Source: Candidatus Poribacteria bacterium
Lineage (GTDB): Bacteria > Poribacteria > WGA-4E > WGA-3G
Assembly (NCBI GenBank): GCA_022826805.1
Contig: JAJDUH010000054.1
Location: 1-42,538 of the forward strand
DNA: 42,538 nucleotides
Reading direction: 5' to 3'
Of the stretch, positions 41,944 through 42,538 are shown in pieces (position 1 is the first letter of the stretch; each line of letters starts with the position of its first letter). Position numbers and translations under genes: made by a program. Under the pieces are notes generated by a model. That model saw only the letters and a program-made list of their open reading frames with translations, was not told the origin of the DNA and searched no databases.

Positions 41944-42538
41944 TTTGTGGAGAGTATGATACCGGCTCAGGACGAACGCTGGCGGCGTGGATTAGGCATG
42001 CAAGCCGAACGAGAAACCGGGCTTCGGCCCGGCGGAAAGTGGCGAAAGGGTGAGTAACGCGTGGGTAATTTGCCTCTGAGATGGGGATAACAATTCGAAA
42101 GAGTTGCTAATACCAAATACGATTCGGTTGACTTCGGTCGGCCGAATGAAAGGTGGCTTCGGCTGCCGCTCGGAGATGAGCCCGCGTCCTATTAGCTTGT
42201 TGGTGTGGTAATGGCGCACCAAGGCGACGATGGGTAGCTGGTCTGAGAGGATGGTCAGCCACATTGGGACTGAGACACTGCCCAAACTCCTACGGGAGGC
42301 TGCAGTCGAGAATATTTCGCAATGGGGGAAACCCTGACGATGCGACGCCGCGTGGGGGATGAAGGCCTTCGGGTCGTAAACCTCTGTGTTACGGGATGAA
42401 CTGGACGTTGCTGATAACGCAGCGTTCTTGACGTTACCGTAGTAGAAAGCCCCAGCTAACTACGTGCCAGCAGCTGCGGTAATACGTAGGGGGCAAGCGT
42501 TGTCCGGAATCACTGGGCGTAAAGCGCGCGCAGGCGGT
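41944..42538 (+). rRNA. 16S ribosomal RNA, 5' part (runs off the window)
   Basis: The first roughly 595 bases of a 16S gene are visible. Landmarks are GGCTCAGGACGAACGCTGGC (from about 41964), CCTACGGGAGGC at 42289-42300 and the 530-loop region GTGCCAGCAGCTGCGGTAA at 42464-42482. The 3' two-thirds is beyond the window. Three standard target sites carry deviations (see findings). A consensus promoter and boxA lie upstream. The 5' end at 41944 is placed by alignment to E. coli and could shift by a few bases. The operon should continue with 23S and 5S outside the window. Confidence 0.97.

Noticed and set aside
1..42538. CRISPR arrays and tRNA genes
   Set aside because: No regularly spaced direct repeats and no cloverleaf with a GTTCRANYC arm were seen by eye; a tRNAscan and CRISPR search would confirm.

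Overview
The window looks like a chromosomal segment of an uncultured bacterium, most likely a member of Candidatus Poribacteria or a close relative. This is inferred from four Gfo/Idh/MocA-type oxidoreductases, a phytanoyl-CoA dioxygenase-like gene, a secreted protein whose C-terminal tail carries NPFNPETWIPYQL, a PorV-like outer-membrane protein and a deviant 16S rRNA 5' end. The window ends inside that 16S gene, so a full-length rRNA comparison would settle the lineage.

Layout. 0.3-3.2 kb (minus strand): two Gfo/Idh/MocA oxidoreductases flank a GrdB-like gene whose frame is crossed by one in-frame TGA, best read as selenocysteine (U-P-M-C motif with a hairpin just downstream). 3.4-3.6 kb: a MITE-like element. 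3.8-7.4 kb: a large secreted protein with an HExxH metallopeptidase region, LVIVD-type propeller repeats and a FlgD/T9SS-like tail. 7.6-10.3 kb: a GrpE-like protein and a PLP-dependent D-cysteine desulfhydrase/ACC deaminase-family enzyme. 10.5-13.5 kb: an apparently A+T-rich island with two tandem paralogous SAM methyltransferases of unknown target, a small coiled-coil gene cut from its membrane helix by an amber codon, and an AlkB-like dioxygenase. 13.6-15.3 kb: small secreted or hypothetical proteins.

15.5-24.1 kb is the metabolic core: moaA followed by a long Fe-S assembly cluster (sufC, sufB, sufD, CGWS glutaredoxin, sufS, sufU, Rieske ferredoxin, sufT, DUF971, rhodanese, zinc ribbon). 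24.2-32.8 kb: two more Gfo/Idh/MocA proteins, a compact type II restriction-modification pair, a WcaJ-like sugar-phosphate transferase, an esterase-like hydrolase, an extended SDR and a PfkB sugar kinase. 32.8-34.8 kb: a PorV-like barrel fused to a FlgD-like Ig domain and a SPOR domain. 35.1-39.3 kb: a three-subunit xanthine dehydrogenase-family molybdoenzyme followed by a MoaD/ThiS-like protein with a tail beyond its Gly-Gly. 39.4-41.4 kb: a 5'-truncated lectin-like remnant, a phytanoyl-CoA dioxygenase and a polysaccharide deacetylase. 41.5-42.5 kb: a DUF805 remnant, a consensus rrn promoter with boxA, and the start of a 16S gene.

How they connect. The Suf cluster would supply clusters for MoaA and the 2Fe-2S molybdoenzyme subunit, and MoaA plus the MoaD-like protein belong to molybdopterin synthesis. 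The oxidoreductases, kinase, esterase, deacetylase and CBM-like proteins fit a sugar- or polysaccharide-degrading life style. Two families of short inverted repeats are scattered between genes. The strongest candidates for something undescribed are the UGA-containing GrdB-like protein between sugar oxidoreductases and the duplicated methyltransferase/AlkB island.
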